Origin: Bin5 sp022821545
GTDB taxonomy: Bacteria > Chloroflexota > Anaerolineae > Caldilineales > Caldilineaceae
Direction of reading: 5' to 3'
Length of the DNA: 64,000 nt
Assembly (NCBI GenBank): GCA_963664085.2
Contig: CAXXLO010000002.1
Location: forward strand, 1,178,001-1,242,000
The notes beneath the pieces are model-generated. The model searched no databases. It saw nothing but the letters and a program-made list of their open reading frames with translations, and was not told the origin of the DNA. Of this stretch, positions 18,976 to 26,726 are shown in pieces. The stretch's first letter is position 1. Each line of letters starts with the position of its first letter. Made by a program: the position numbers and the translations under genes.

Positions 18976-20139
18976 ATGCCAACCACGTCGATACACGGAA
19001 CACCCGACTACGCCGAGCTGGATGCGCTGGGGTTGGACCCCTCCGAAGTCGTCTACTTTTCGTCCAACATCAACCCGTACGGCCCGCCGGCGTCGGTCGT
19101 CAATGCTGTTCAGGATGAGATCAGCCGCTCCTTCCTGGCGCGCTACCCGGACAGCCGCAGCCAGCGCCTGCGCGAAAAGATAGGCGCCTGCCACGGCCTG
19201 CCGCCGGACGCGGTGCTGGTGGGGAACGGCACCGCCGACCTGATCTGGCTGCTTGCGCACGCCTACGGATTCCAGCGTCAGGCCGCCATACTGTCGCCCA
19301 CTTTCAGCGAGTACGCCGACGGCGTCATCATGGCGGGGGGGCATCCCATCCGTCTTCCCCTGCCCGGCTGGCATCGTATCGGGCGCCGCCGCTACGCCCC
19401 GGGCGGCACGACGCTCGCGCAAACGCGGCAGGCATTGGAGACCTCCTCGCCCTGGCTGGTATTTATCTGCAATCCGAACAACCCCACGGGCGAGTACCTC
19501 TCACCGGGCGAGTTGCGCTATCTGTGGGAAGGCGCGCCCAATGCCCTCTGGGTCATCGACGAGGCCTATGCCGAGTTTACCGAAGACCCCTGGAGCGCGG
19601 CGCAGTGGGTTATGGCTGGCAGAAACGGCAACTCAGGTCGGGCGCGCGGGCCGGGCTGCGTTGTCCTCCGCTCGATGACGAAGGACTTCGCGCTGGGCGG
19701 GCTGCGTCTCGGTTACCTACTGGCGGCCCCGTCGGTCATCGAACGCTTGCAGCAGATGCAGCCGCCGTGGAGCGTCAACGGCGTTGCCCAACTGGCCGGA
19801 CTCGTGGCGCTGGATGAGATGGACTGGCGCGAAGAGACGACCACCCGCCTGCGCAGAGATCTCCGGGACCTGCAGGAGGGCCTGCGCGCCTGCGGCTACG
19901 CGCCGCTGCCGACGACCGTCAGCTACTTCCTGCTGCCCGTCGGGGATGCCAAGTCGATGCGCGACCGGCTGGTCGCTGAACGGCTCTTTGTCCGCGACTG
20001 CACCTCGTTCGGCCTGCCCGAGCACATCCGCATCGCCGCCAGGCCGCCGGATGAAAACGCCCGCCTTCTCGAAGCCATGGCCCGGATTGAACATCTGCCG
20101 TCCCGACAGCCGGATTCACGCGCGACCAAAAACCACTGA
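18976..20139 (+). CDS. PLP-dependent aminotransferase, CobD/HisC-like
   Basis: A 387-aa fold-type I PLP enzyme. Recognisable are FSSNINPYGPP at the N-terminus, NPNNPTG, the PLP-contacting DEAYAEF, the Schiff-base lysine K236 in SMTKDFALGGLRLGY and an arginine in IRIAARPP near the end. The N-terminal FSxNINPxGPP and the VRDCTSFG motif are closer to threonine-phosphate decarboxylase CobD than to classical histidinol-phosphate aminotransferase. No cobalamin or histidine genes are nearby, so the pathway is undecided. It is followed 26 bases later by a HAD hydrolase, a pair that could act on a phosphorylated amino alcohol. Confidence 0.75.
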   Translation: MPTTSIHGTPDYAELDALGLDPSEVVYFSSNINPYGPPASVVNAVQDEISRSFLARYPDSRSQRLREKIGACHGLPPDAVLVGNGTADLIWLLAHAYGFQRQAAILSPTFSEYADGVIMAGGHPIRLPLPGWHRIGRRRYAPGGTTLAQTRQALETSSPWLVFICNPNNPTGEYLSPGELRYLWEGAPNALWVIDEAYAEFTEDPWSAAQWVMAGRNGNSGRARGPGCVVLRSMTKDFALGGLRLGYLLAAPSVIERLQQMQPPWSVNGVAQLAGLVALDEMDWREETTTRLRRDLRDLQEGLRACGYAPLPTTVSYFLLPVGDAKSMRDRLVAERLFVRDCTSFGLPEHIRIAARPPDENARLLEAMARIEHLPSRQPDSRATKNH

Positions 20140-20165
20140 ATCACTGGCCGCCGGCCAGTAGCGTC

Positions 20166-20963
20166 ATGATTGAAGCCATCACTTTCGACTTCTGGGACAC
20201 AATCGCCATCGACGATTCGGATGAGCCGAAGCGGCAGGCGCTCGGCCTGCCCAGCAAAGCCAGCGCCCGCGTCGAACTGTTCGCCAGCCACGTGACCCGG
20301 AAACATCCGGAAATCGCCTACGAGCAGGCGGTCCAGGCCTATCAACACGCCAACGAGAGTTTCCAGCACGCCTGGCACGAGGAACTGCATACACCGGGCA
20401 TCGCCGCCCGCATGTATGACGCTTACGAATTTCTCGGTCTGCGGCCGGGGCCGGGTCGGTTCTCCCGACTCATGCGCGAGGTGGATGATCTGATCCGTGA
20501 GATCGAAACGATGGAGGTGCGCATCCAACCGGACTTTACGCCGGGCGTGCATGCCGCCCTTGACGAGCTTTCCCTGCACTACAAGCTGGGCATCATCTCC
20601 GACACCATCCACACAACCGGCCGCGGGCTGCGCTATCTCCTGCAACGCCAGGGCCTGCTGCGTTACTTCAACTACATGCTCTTCTCGGATGAAATCGGCG
20701 CATCCAAACCGGAGCCCGACGTCTTCCGGCAGGCCGCCCTCGGGCTTGGCGCCGCGCCTTACCAGATTGTCCATGTCGGCGACCGCGAGAGCAACGACGT
20801 CGTCGGCCCCCTTTCGATCGGCATGAACGCCATCCTTTTCACCGGCGTCAAGGACCGCGGCAGCGACGAGACGCAGGCCAGTGCCGTCTGCCGCACATAC
20901 GCCGCGCTGCCCACCATCGTCCGACGCCTCTCGGCCACTATCAGGCCCCTCCAATTCGGTTAG
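20166..20963 (+). CDS. HAD-superfamily hydrolase
   Basis: A 265-aa haloacid dehalogenase-like hydrolase with a helical cap. Motif I is FDFWDT: the nucleophile D8 is present, but the usual second aspartate (DxD) is tryptophan at position 10, as seen in dehalogenase-type rather than phosphatase-type members. Motif II is ISDT, and motifs III/IV are SKPEPDVF and VHVGDRESND. ATG 20166 follows the aminotransferase by 26 bases and the next gene starts five bases after the stop, so the three are probably co-transcribed. The substrate is unknown. Confidence 0.8.
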   Translation: MIEAITFDFWDTIAIDDSDEPKRQALGLPSKASARVELFASHVTRKHPEIAYEQAVQAYQHANESFQHAWHEELHTPGIAARMYDAYEFLGLRPGPGRFSRLMREVDDLIREIETMEVRIQPDFTPGVHAALDELSLHYKLGIISDTIHTTGRGLRYLLQRQGLLRYFNYMLFSDEIGASKPEPDVFRQAALGLGAAPYQIVHVGDRESNDVVGPLSIGMNAILFTGVKDRGSDETQASAVCRTYAALPTIVRRLSATIRPLQFG

Positions 20964-20968
20964 GCACA

Positions 20969-22402
20969 GTGGAGCCTTCACTGCATCAGGCTTACGAAGC
21001 CCTGGCCGACCGTTTCGCCGCGCACTTTCCCACGCAACTGCAGGGCCCCCGCACCGTCGGCCGCGAAGCCGAATTCCCTGTCGTCGATCAGGCCGGACGC
21101 GCCGCCGACGTCGACCGGATCTGGACTCTCCTGCTTGAGACTGAACCTGCCGCAAAATACGGTGATAGGGGTTCCCTCTCTCCTCTCAAGGTCAAGCGGG
21201 ATGCCGTCAACCCCGACCTGATCGTCGGTCTCGACGGCGCCGCCTACAGCTACGCGCTCGAAGTGGGCAAAGGAACCATCGAACTCAACGTCGGCCCCTA
21301 CAACACCCTTTTTGAACTGGAACGCGCCTTTCGCACAGCGCTGGAGAGGCTGGTGCGGGCCGCGGCGAAGCTGGGCTGGCGCGTTCTGGGGTATGGCGTG
21401 CAGCCGCTCAGCCCGCCTGCGCGCGCCCTGCTGTCGCCGAAACAGCGCTACCGCGCCCTCGCCGACATCATGGGCGCCGACTGGATCTGGTACACCGTGA
21501 CCGCCAGCGACCAGACTCATGTCGATATCCACCGCGATGAGGCCGTCAGTGTCCTCAATTTCAGCAACTTGATGGCCCCGGTTGTAGTCGCCCTCTGCGC
21601 CAATTCGCCGGTTGTCGCCGGCGCGCTGACCCGCGACTGCTCCGGCCGCGAAGGCCGCATGATCAGCTCCCCTTACGGCGAACGCCACGGCATGGTCGCC
21701 CGCCCCTACGCAGACCTGACCGACTTTGTCGCCCGCCTCAGCCGGATGACCTCCCTGCTCCGCCGCGAAGGAGAGCGCCTGCTGCCCGATGGACGCCCCT
21801 TTAGCCAACTGCTGCGCGCCGACTATGGAGCGGCGACGCGTGAAGAGCGGCCTCTCTCTCCGCGTTCCTCTTCACTATCTCCTGGCGCATTCGACGCCTT
21901 CCTGCTCCACGATCACTATATCTGGCACAGCGCCCGCCTGCGCACCGCCTACGGAACGGTCGAACTGCGCCCGGCCTGCCAGCAGCCGCCGCACGAACTG
22001 ATGGCCGCGACCGCTCTCTATCTGGGATTGGTCGAGGCGCGCGAAGAGATTACCGACTATTTGCAGACCGCGCTCGCGCCAGCCGGTGAGGAGGGAGTGA
22101 GTCCGGTTCCTCTCGCTGAATGCTGGCCGCGCATGCAACAGTATCACGAGCAAGTAGTCCGCGCCGGCCTGGCCGCGCCCGAGCCGGCGCCCGGATTCCT
22201 GGCCGCAGTCCTCACACTGGCCGCGGCCGCCCTCGCCCGCCGCGGCTACGGCGAGGAGTCCATGCTCGCACCCTTATGGCGGCGGCTGGAGCAAAAGAAA
22301 AACCCGGCGCAACGCGTGCGCCGGGTTTTCGCAGAGGAGGGCTTGAAAGGATTGATAGAGTCTTCTGATCTGGAAAATTTCTTGAGAGAGAATGGGTTAT
22401 AG
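20969..22402 (+). CDS. Glutamate-cysteine ligase-like protein (GCS2 family)
   Basis: A 477-aa member of the carboxylate-amine ligase family related to gamma-glutamylcysteine synthetase. The N-terminal GREAEFPV motif, the ELNVGPY strand and the central TASDQTHVDIH and RTAYGTVELRPACQQPP blocks match the plant/proteobacterial GCS2 group. It uses a GTG start at 20969 directly after the HAD gene. A natural role would be thiol or gamma-glutamyl peptide synthesis; the substrate pair cannot be confirmed. The 3' end (22299-22329) contains a strong hairpin that appears to terminate the opposing operon. Confidence 0.72.
   Translation: MEPSLHQAYEALADRFAAHFPTQLQGPRTVGREAEFPVVDQAGRAADVDRIWTLLLETEPAAKYGDRGSLSPLKVKRDAVNPDLIVGLDGAAYSYALEVGKGTIELNVGPYNTLFELERAFRTALERLVRAAAKLGWRVLGYGVQPLSPPARALLSPKQRYRALADIMGADWIWYTVTASDQTHVDIHRDEAVSVLNFSNLMAPVVVALCANSPVVAGALTRDCSGREGRMISSPYGERHGMVARPYADLTDFVARLSRMTSLLRREGERLLPDGRPFSQLLRADYGAATREERPLSPRSSSLSPGAFDAFLLHDHYIWHSARLRTAYGTVELRPACQQPPHELMAATALYLGLVEAREEITDYLQTALAPAGEEGVSPVPLAECWPRMQQYHEQVVRAGLAAPEPAPGFLAAVLTLAAAALARRGYGEESMLAPLWRRLEQKKNPAQRVRRVFAEEGLKGLIESSDLENFLRENGL
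22299..22329 (-). terminator. Rho-independent terminator of the alpha-galactoside operon, inside the convergent gene
   Basis: A perfect 13-bp stem (AAAACCCGGCGCA and its complement) with a 5-base loop. On the minus strand it is followed by TTTTTCTTTT, a good termination tract; on the plus strand only four Ts follow. It lies about 140 bases past the AIM24 stop, so it most likely ends the minus-strand operon while sitting in the last codons of the opposing ligase gene. Confidence 0.75.
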
Positions 22403-22465
22403 CCGCAGCAAGATGCCTTCAGGACAAGAAAGCCCGACAACTCTTTAACGTCCGCCAAAAACCGA

Positions 22466-23203
22466 CTAGCGTCCCCCGAACAGCTGCCCCAGATCGACGT
22501 TGGCGCCGCCGCTCGCGCCCTTGCCGCCGACCTCGGGCATGTACTGGGCGATCTTCTGCGCCAGTTTGTCCATCGGCATGGTCTGCAGATAGGCCTTGCC
22601 CGGCCCCCGCAGCGTCGCCAGGAAGAGGCCCTCGCCACCGAGCAGAATGTTTTTGAAGCCGCGCACGATCTCCACGTCGAAATCGACGGTCGGCTCAATC
22701 ATGGCCACGTGGCCCGTGTCGACGCGCAGCAGCTCGCCCGCCTGCAGCTCCTTGACGAGAATCTCGCCGTCGAAGTTGACAAAGGCCCGGCCGGGGCCGG
22801 TCAGCCGCTGCAGTATGAAGCCCTCGCCGCCGAAAAGACCTGCCCCGAGCCGCTTGCGGAAGTGCATGTCCAGATCGACGCTCTTGTCCGCGCACATGAA
22901 GGCGTCCTTCTGCACGATCACCGACTGTCCGTCAGCGAGATCAAGGTCCATAATCTTGCCGGGAAACTCCGCCGAAAACGCGACCTCGCCCTCGCCCCGG
23001 TTGACGTAATAATCGACCACAAAGAGGGACTCGCCGGAAAGCGCGCGTTTGAACATCTTCCCCAGGCCGCCGCCGGTATTGGTGTCCATCTCCACCTCCT
23101 GCGTCATCCAGCTCATGCCGCCGGAGGACGAGTAGATGCGCTGGCCGGGGTTCAGCGTAACCGTGACAACCGGCAGGGTTGTACCTTCGATACGATACTG
23201 CAT
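22466..23203 (-). CDS. AIM24 family protein (TIGR00266)
   Basis: A 245-aa beta-rich protein of the AIM24/TIGR00266 family. Typical features are the repeated GEGFILQRLTGPG and GEGLFLATLRGPG motifs, VDTGHVAMIEPTVDF and a C-terminal tail. Family function is poorly defined. ATG 23203 (MQYRIEG) is chosen because GAAGGAG precedes it by about ten bases; the seven upstream codons of the frame are not homologous. It is the last gene of the minus-strand operon. Confidence 0.82.
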   Translation of the reverse strand: MQYRIEGTTLPVVTVTLNPGQRIYSSSGGMSWMTQEVEMDTNTGGGLGKMFKRALSGESLFVVDYYVNRGEGEVAFSAEFPGKIMDLDLADGQSVIVQKDAFMCADKSVDLDMHFRKRLGAGLFGGEGFILQRLTGPGRAFVNFDGEILVKELQAGELLRVDTGHVAMIEPTVDFDVEIVRGFKNILLGGEGLFLATLRGPGKAYLQTMPMDKLAQKIAQYMPEVGGKGASGGANVDLGQLFGGR

Positions 23204-23269
23204 TGACTTCACTCCTTCATCCAATGGCCTTGGGCATGCGCTGTGACCAAACGGTGGCCACTGCCGTTC

Positions 23270-24040
23270 CTAGCGGACGCAACCGTCGAATGTGCGGCCC
23301 TGGATATGATGATAGACCGGCCCCTCGCCGTCTCTCGTGTACGTGGAACGCGCCGACATGTAGGAGAGCGCAATCGCCCGCCGCCACCGGTCGGAGCGGT
23401 TGGGCGCAGTGTAGTGGAGCAGGAGCGAGTGGAAAAAGAGCCCGCCGCCCGCCTTCACCGGCGCCAGATGCATGTCTGCCTCATCATAATACTCGGGATC
23501 GACCACATAGTCGTCGGTGACGTTGATGTGGGGTTGCGGGCCCCACTTGTGGCTGCCGGGGATGACGGCCATGCAGCCGTTCTCTGCCGTGGCGTCGTCG
23601 AACGCGAACCAGCAGGAGCAGAGATCCATCGGTTCGATCGGCCAGTAGGGGGAATCCTGGTGCATACCCTTGGCCGAACCGACTTCGGGCGGCTTCAGGA
23701 GGACCGCGTTGCGGAACATCTTGATGTCCGGGCCGATGATCTGTTCCAGAACGCTGATGATGTTGCCGTTGCTTCCGAGCGCGTTGAAGCGATCATCGGA
23801 TTCGACCAGGCCATCGATCTTGCGGATGCCGTCGCCCGGCTCATCGACGTGCAACTCACCGCGCTGGACGCGCGGCTCGATCTGCACCTGAATCCGCTCC
23901 TGCGAGCGGCCGCCGTGGGTATAGTCGCGCATACGGGTACGCAGACCCTCCACTTCATCGGAATCCAGCAGTCCTTCGACGACCAGATAGCCGTTCTTGC
24001 GGTAGCTGTCGATCTGCTCCTGCGTCAGTTTGATTGACAT
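23270..24040 (-). CDS. Phytanoyl-CoA dioxygenase (PhyH) family protein
   Basis: A 256-aa Fe(II)/2-oxoglutarate-dependent dioxygenase. The metal triad is visible as H127 and D129 in MHQDSPYW and a distal histidine in FFHSLLLHYTAPN (H204 or H209), with an arginine downstream for 2-oxoglutarate. Members hydroxylate a wide range of small molecules, and the bacterial ones are often in sugar or secondary-metabolite clusters. It lies 20 bases after the GH4 gene in the same operon, which suggests a role in processing the imported glycoside or its aglycone; that is inference. Confidence 0.85.
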   Translation of the reverse strand: MSIKLTQEQIDSYRKNGYLVVEGLLDSDEVEGLRTRMRDYTHGGRSQERIQVQIEPRVQRGELHVDEPGDGIRKIDGLVESDDRFNALGSNGNIISVLEQIIGPDIKMFRNAVLLKPPEVGSAKGMHQDSPYWPIEPMDLCSCWFAFDDATAENGCMAVIPGSHKWGPQPHINVTDDYVVDPEYYDEADMHLAPVKAGGGLFFHSLLLHYTAPNRSDRWRRAIALSYMSARSTYTRDGEGPVYHHIQGRTFDGCVR

Positions 24041-24060
24041 GTTGACTCCTTGGTTCTGAA

Positions 24061-25620
24061 TCAGGCCGGTTCCTTCGTCATCTCGCCTTTATCGGCGGCC
24101 GCGGCGTTCATGGTAGCCGCGGCTCTGTCCTCCGCCATCTCGGCAACGCTCTTGGTATGCAGACGCGCCGCGCCTTTCCAACCCTCCCGCAGTTGCGCGC
24201 GGGTATTGCTGCGCTCGGCCGCTTCCAGCCGGGCCTGCGCCGCGGGGACATGCTCCTGATACTGCGGCAGCCAGCGCGCCTGCGCCACCAGCATCTCATC
24301 CGTCATCTGCCAGATCTCCTCCGGGTTGCAGACGGCCCCAGTCAGAGGGTCGTGCAGCATGGCCTGCTTGAGCAGCATCACGTCGCCATGGACGGCCGCC
24401 TCGACCGCCATTTTCTGAACGTTGACACTTGCGGCACAGGTCGCCGCGCAGGCGAGGGGCAGGTCGCCGACGACGGGCATGTTCATGCCGTTCTTGTCGA
24501 CATAGCCCGGGATCTCGATGCAGCAGCCGTCGGGCAGGTTGGTGATGTGGCCCTGGTTGATAATGTTGAAATGGCCGCGGTAGGGGCGCCCCGTCTCCAA
24601 CCCTTCGATGATATAGGAGCCGTGCTCCTCGCTGCGCTGGTCGGGCGCGATGCGCGGCGGCTCCTGTTTAATCCAGTTGGGGAAGTCGGTCTCAAACCAG
24701 TTGCGGCCTTCGGTGCAGACGCGCAGATAGCCGCCGGTCTCGCCGTTGATCCAGCGCGAGAGGTCGATCCAGTCGTTGATCTCGTCGGCGCGCTTGCGGT
24801 ACCAGGGCACATATTCGCTCACGTGGCCGTTGGATTCGGTAGTGTAGTAGCCGAAGCGGCGGATCATGTCGATGCGCAGCTTCTCGGTGGTGGGATATTC
24901 CGGGTGGCCCTCGAACAGCTCCAGCATGCGCGGCGCCATATCCATACCCCGCCATTGCACCTGCGTGTACCAAGTCTGGTGATTGATGCCGGCGCAGATG
25001 ATGTCGACCTCGTCCCGGTGCAGCGTCTCGTCGGCCGCGATCAGCCCCTCCCGTTTGGCCCACTCTTCGATGCAGCGCGTGATCTGCCAGTGGCCGCCCT
25101 GCACGCCATGGCAGAGCCCGATCGTGCGCACGCCGCCGTACTGGTTGCAGGCCCAGACGTTCATCGCCATCGGATTCGAATAGTTGAGGAAGAGGGCGTC
25201 CGGCTTGGCCACCGCACGGATGTCGGCGCAGATGTCCAGCAGCGCCGGGATGGTGCGCTGGCCGTACATGATGCCCCCGGCGCAGATCGTATCGCCGACG
25301 CACTGGTCAATGCCGTATTTCAGCGGGATGTCGATATCCAACTGGAAGGCGTCAAGCCCGCCTTGGCGCACCACCGAGATCACATAGTCGGCGTCGGTGA
25401 TCGCTTCGCGGCGGTCGGTCGTGGGCGTGATCGCGGCAGGCAGGCCGTTGGCGTCGATGTCACGCTGCGCCAGCTGCATCACCATTTCCAGATTGCCGGC
25501 GTTGATGTCCATAAAGGCGAAATGCGTGTCGGCCAGCTCGGGCACGGCCAGAATGTCGTGCATCAGCTTGCGGGTGAAGCCGATCGAACCGGCCCCGATC
25601 ATCGCGATTTTTATCGGCAT
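24061..25620 (-). CDS. Family 4 glycosidase (alpha-galactosidase/alpha-glucosidase type)
   Basis: A 519-aa GH4 enzyme, which uses NAD+ and a divalent metal to cleave glycosidic bonds by an oxidation-elimination mechanism. The N-terminal Rossmann motif is GAGSIGF at 9-15. The family stretches LNYSNPMAMNVWA and GLCHGVQGG, the latter holding the metal-binding cysteine-histidine pair, follow. ATG 25620 has AAGGAG nine bases upstream and matches the family start; the open frame before it is discarded. It pairs with the GH36 gene upstream, so alpha-galactosides are the likely substrates. Confidence 0.85.
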   Translation of the reverse strand: MPIKIAMIGAGSIGFTRKLMHDILAVPELADTHFAFMDINAGNLEMVMQLAQRDIDANGLPAAITPTTDRREAITDADYVISVVRQGGLDAFQLDIDIPLKYGIDQCVGDTICAGGIMYGQRTIPALLDICADIRAVAKPDALFLNYSNPMAMNVWACNQYGGVRTIGLCHGVQGGHWQITRCIEEWAKREGLIAADETLHRDEVDIICAGINHQTWYTQVQWRGMDMAPRMLELFEGHPEYPTTEKLRIDMIRRFGYYTTESNGHVSEYVPWYRKRADEINDWIDLSRWINGETGGYLRVCTEGRNWFETDFPNWIKQEPPRIAPDQRSEEHGSYIIEGLETGRPYRGHFNIINQGHITNLPDGCCIEIPGYVDKNGMNMPVVGDLPLACAATCAASVNVQKMAVEAAVHGDVMLLKQAMLHDPLTGAVCNPEEIWQMTDEMLVAQARWLPQYQEHVPAAQARLEAAERSNTRAQLREGWKGAARLHTKSVAEMAEDRAAATMNAAAADKGEMTKEPA

Positions 25621-25724
25621 GAAATGGTTCTCCTTGTAGCCTGGCGCGCCGCCCGACGCCTGGTTTGCGCGCAGGCATTGAAGGGGCGGACTTCTGGCAC
25701 TGCCTCCTATTGACAATGCACTCT

Positions 25725-25730
25725 ATTATA
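25725..25730 (-). promoter_or_regulatory. Possible -10 box upstream of the GH4 gene
   Basis: TATAAT on the minus strand, about 105 bases before the GH4 start. No good -35 hexamer is found at the right distance, so an internal promoter in the 245-bp gap is only suggested. Confidence 0.3.
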
Positions 25731-25865
25731 CGACAACTACAGGGAACGCCCACAGAGGAGAGACAACCGGGCGCAGAGGAGCTGTTCGATAGGCGCGTGT
25801 TTCGCAATCAGGACGGAGAATGAGGAGGAGCGGACCCCCTCACCTCTCGTCAGCGTATTCTGGTG

Positions 25866-26621
25866 TCAGCGTGTAAAGAGGTTGCGGCGCACGTAACGGC
25901 CGTCATCGGAAGCAAGGAAGGCCAGGGCCTCGCCGACCCCCTCCGGATCACCCAACTGGGCTCGGGCGCCTTCAAGATCGAACGCCTGGCCCTGGGCCTC
26001 TGCCGACTCGCGCATCTGCCTCAGCTTCAGTTCGGTCTCGATGCCGCCGGGGCAAACGACGTTGACGCGGATGCCCTTCGGCGCCAGGTGATTTTCCAGC
26101 GTCATTCCCATCCCGTTGACCGCGCCCTTGCTGGTGCCGTAGGCGATCGAAGAGCTGCCGCCTGTCACGCCCGCCCCCGAGCCAACCAGCAGGACCACAC
26201 CCTTCTCGCTGGCCTTGAGCAGAGGGTAGGCCTCCTTCACGCACAGGAATACGCCGCGTACGTTGACCGCGATCACGTCGTCAAAGACGTCGACGGGGAA
26301 GGCGTCCGGCATCAGATTGGGGCCCCGCAGAACACCGGCGGAGCAGATGAGGACGTCAAGACGGCCGTGGCGCTCCCTCACCTCGCCGAAGACTCGCTGC
26401 GCGTCCTCGTGGCAGCGTACGTCGAGCCTTTCATAGCAGGCGCTGTGGCCCTCGGCCTGCAGAGACGCGGCCAGCGCTTCGCCGGTTTCGTCCTTGATAT
26501 CGGTGATGATCACCTCGGCCCCGCGCTGCGCGCACAGCTGCGCGGCCGCGCCGCCGATACCCTGTGCGCCGCCGGTGATGAGGATAACCTTGTCTTTAAC
26601 GTTTGCCGCGGTCGATGTCAT
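25866..26621 (-). CDS. Short-chain dehydrogenase/reductase
   Basis: A 251-aa classical SDR. The cofactor motif TGGAQGIG lies near residue 17, CSAG follows, and the active-site YGTSK is present with the serine in VGSGAGVTG upstream. The acidic residue after the second strand (TDIKDE) favours NAD(H). It sits between the GH36 and GH4 genes, so it may oxidise the released sugar, for example as a galactose or sugar dehydrogenase; the substrate is not shown by the sequence. Confidence 0.85.
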   Translation of the reverse strand: MTSTAANVKDKVILITGGAQGIGGAAAQLCAQRGAEVIITDIKDETGEALAASLQAEGHSACYERLDVRCHEDAQRVFGEVRERHGRLDVLICSAGVLRGPNLMPDAFPVDVFDDVIAVNVRGVFLCVKEAYPLLKASEKGVVLLVGSGAGVTGGSSSIAYGTSKGAVNGMGMTLENHLAPKGIRVNVVCPGGIETELKLRQMRESAEAQGQAFDLEGARAQLGDPEGVGEALAFLASDDGRYVRRNLFTR

Positions 26622-26676
26622 AGTCAGTTGCCTGTACAGGTGGTGAATGGATGGTGGTGTGTCTGAAGGGGCAACA

Positions 26677-26707
26677 GGAGGAGAAGCCGGAAACAGACTT
26701 CTCCTCC
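26677..26707 (-). other. Strong hairpin inside the operon
   Basis: A perfect 10-bp stem (GGAGGAGAAG and its complement) in the gap between the GH36 stop and the SDR start. No T-tract follows on the minus strand, so it is more likely an RNA-stability or processing element than a terminator. Confidence 0.5.
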
Positions 26708-26726
26708 CGGGGATTTTCGGTCCTCG

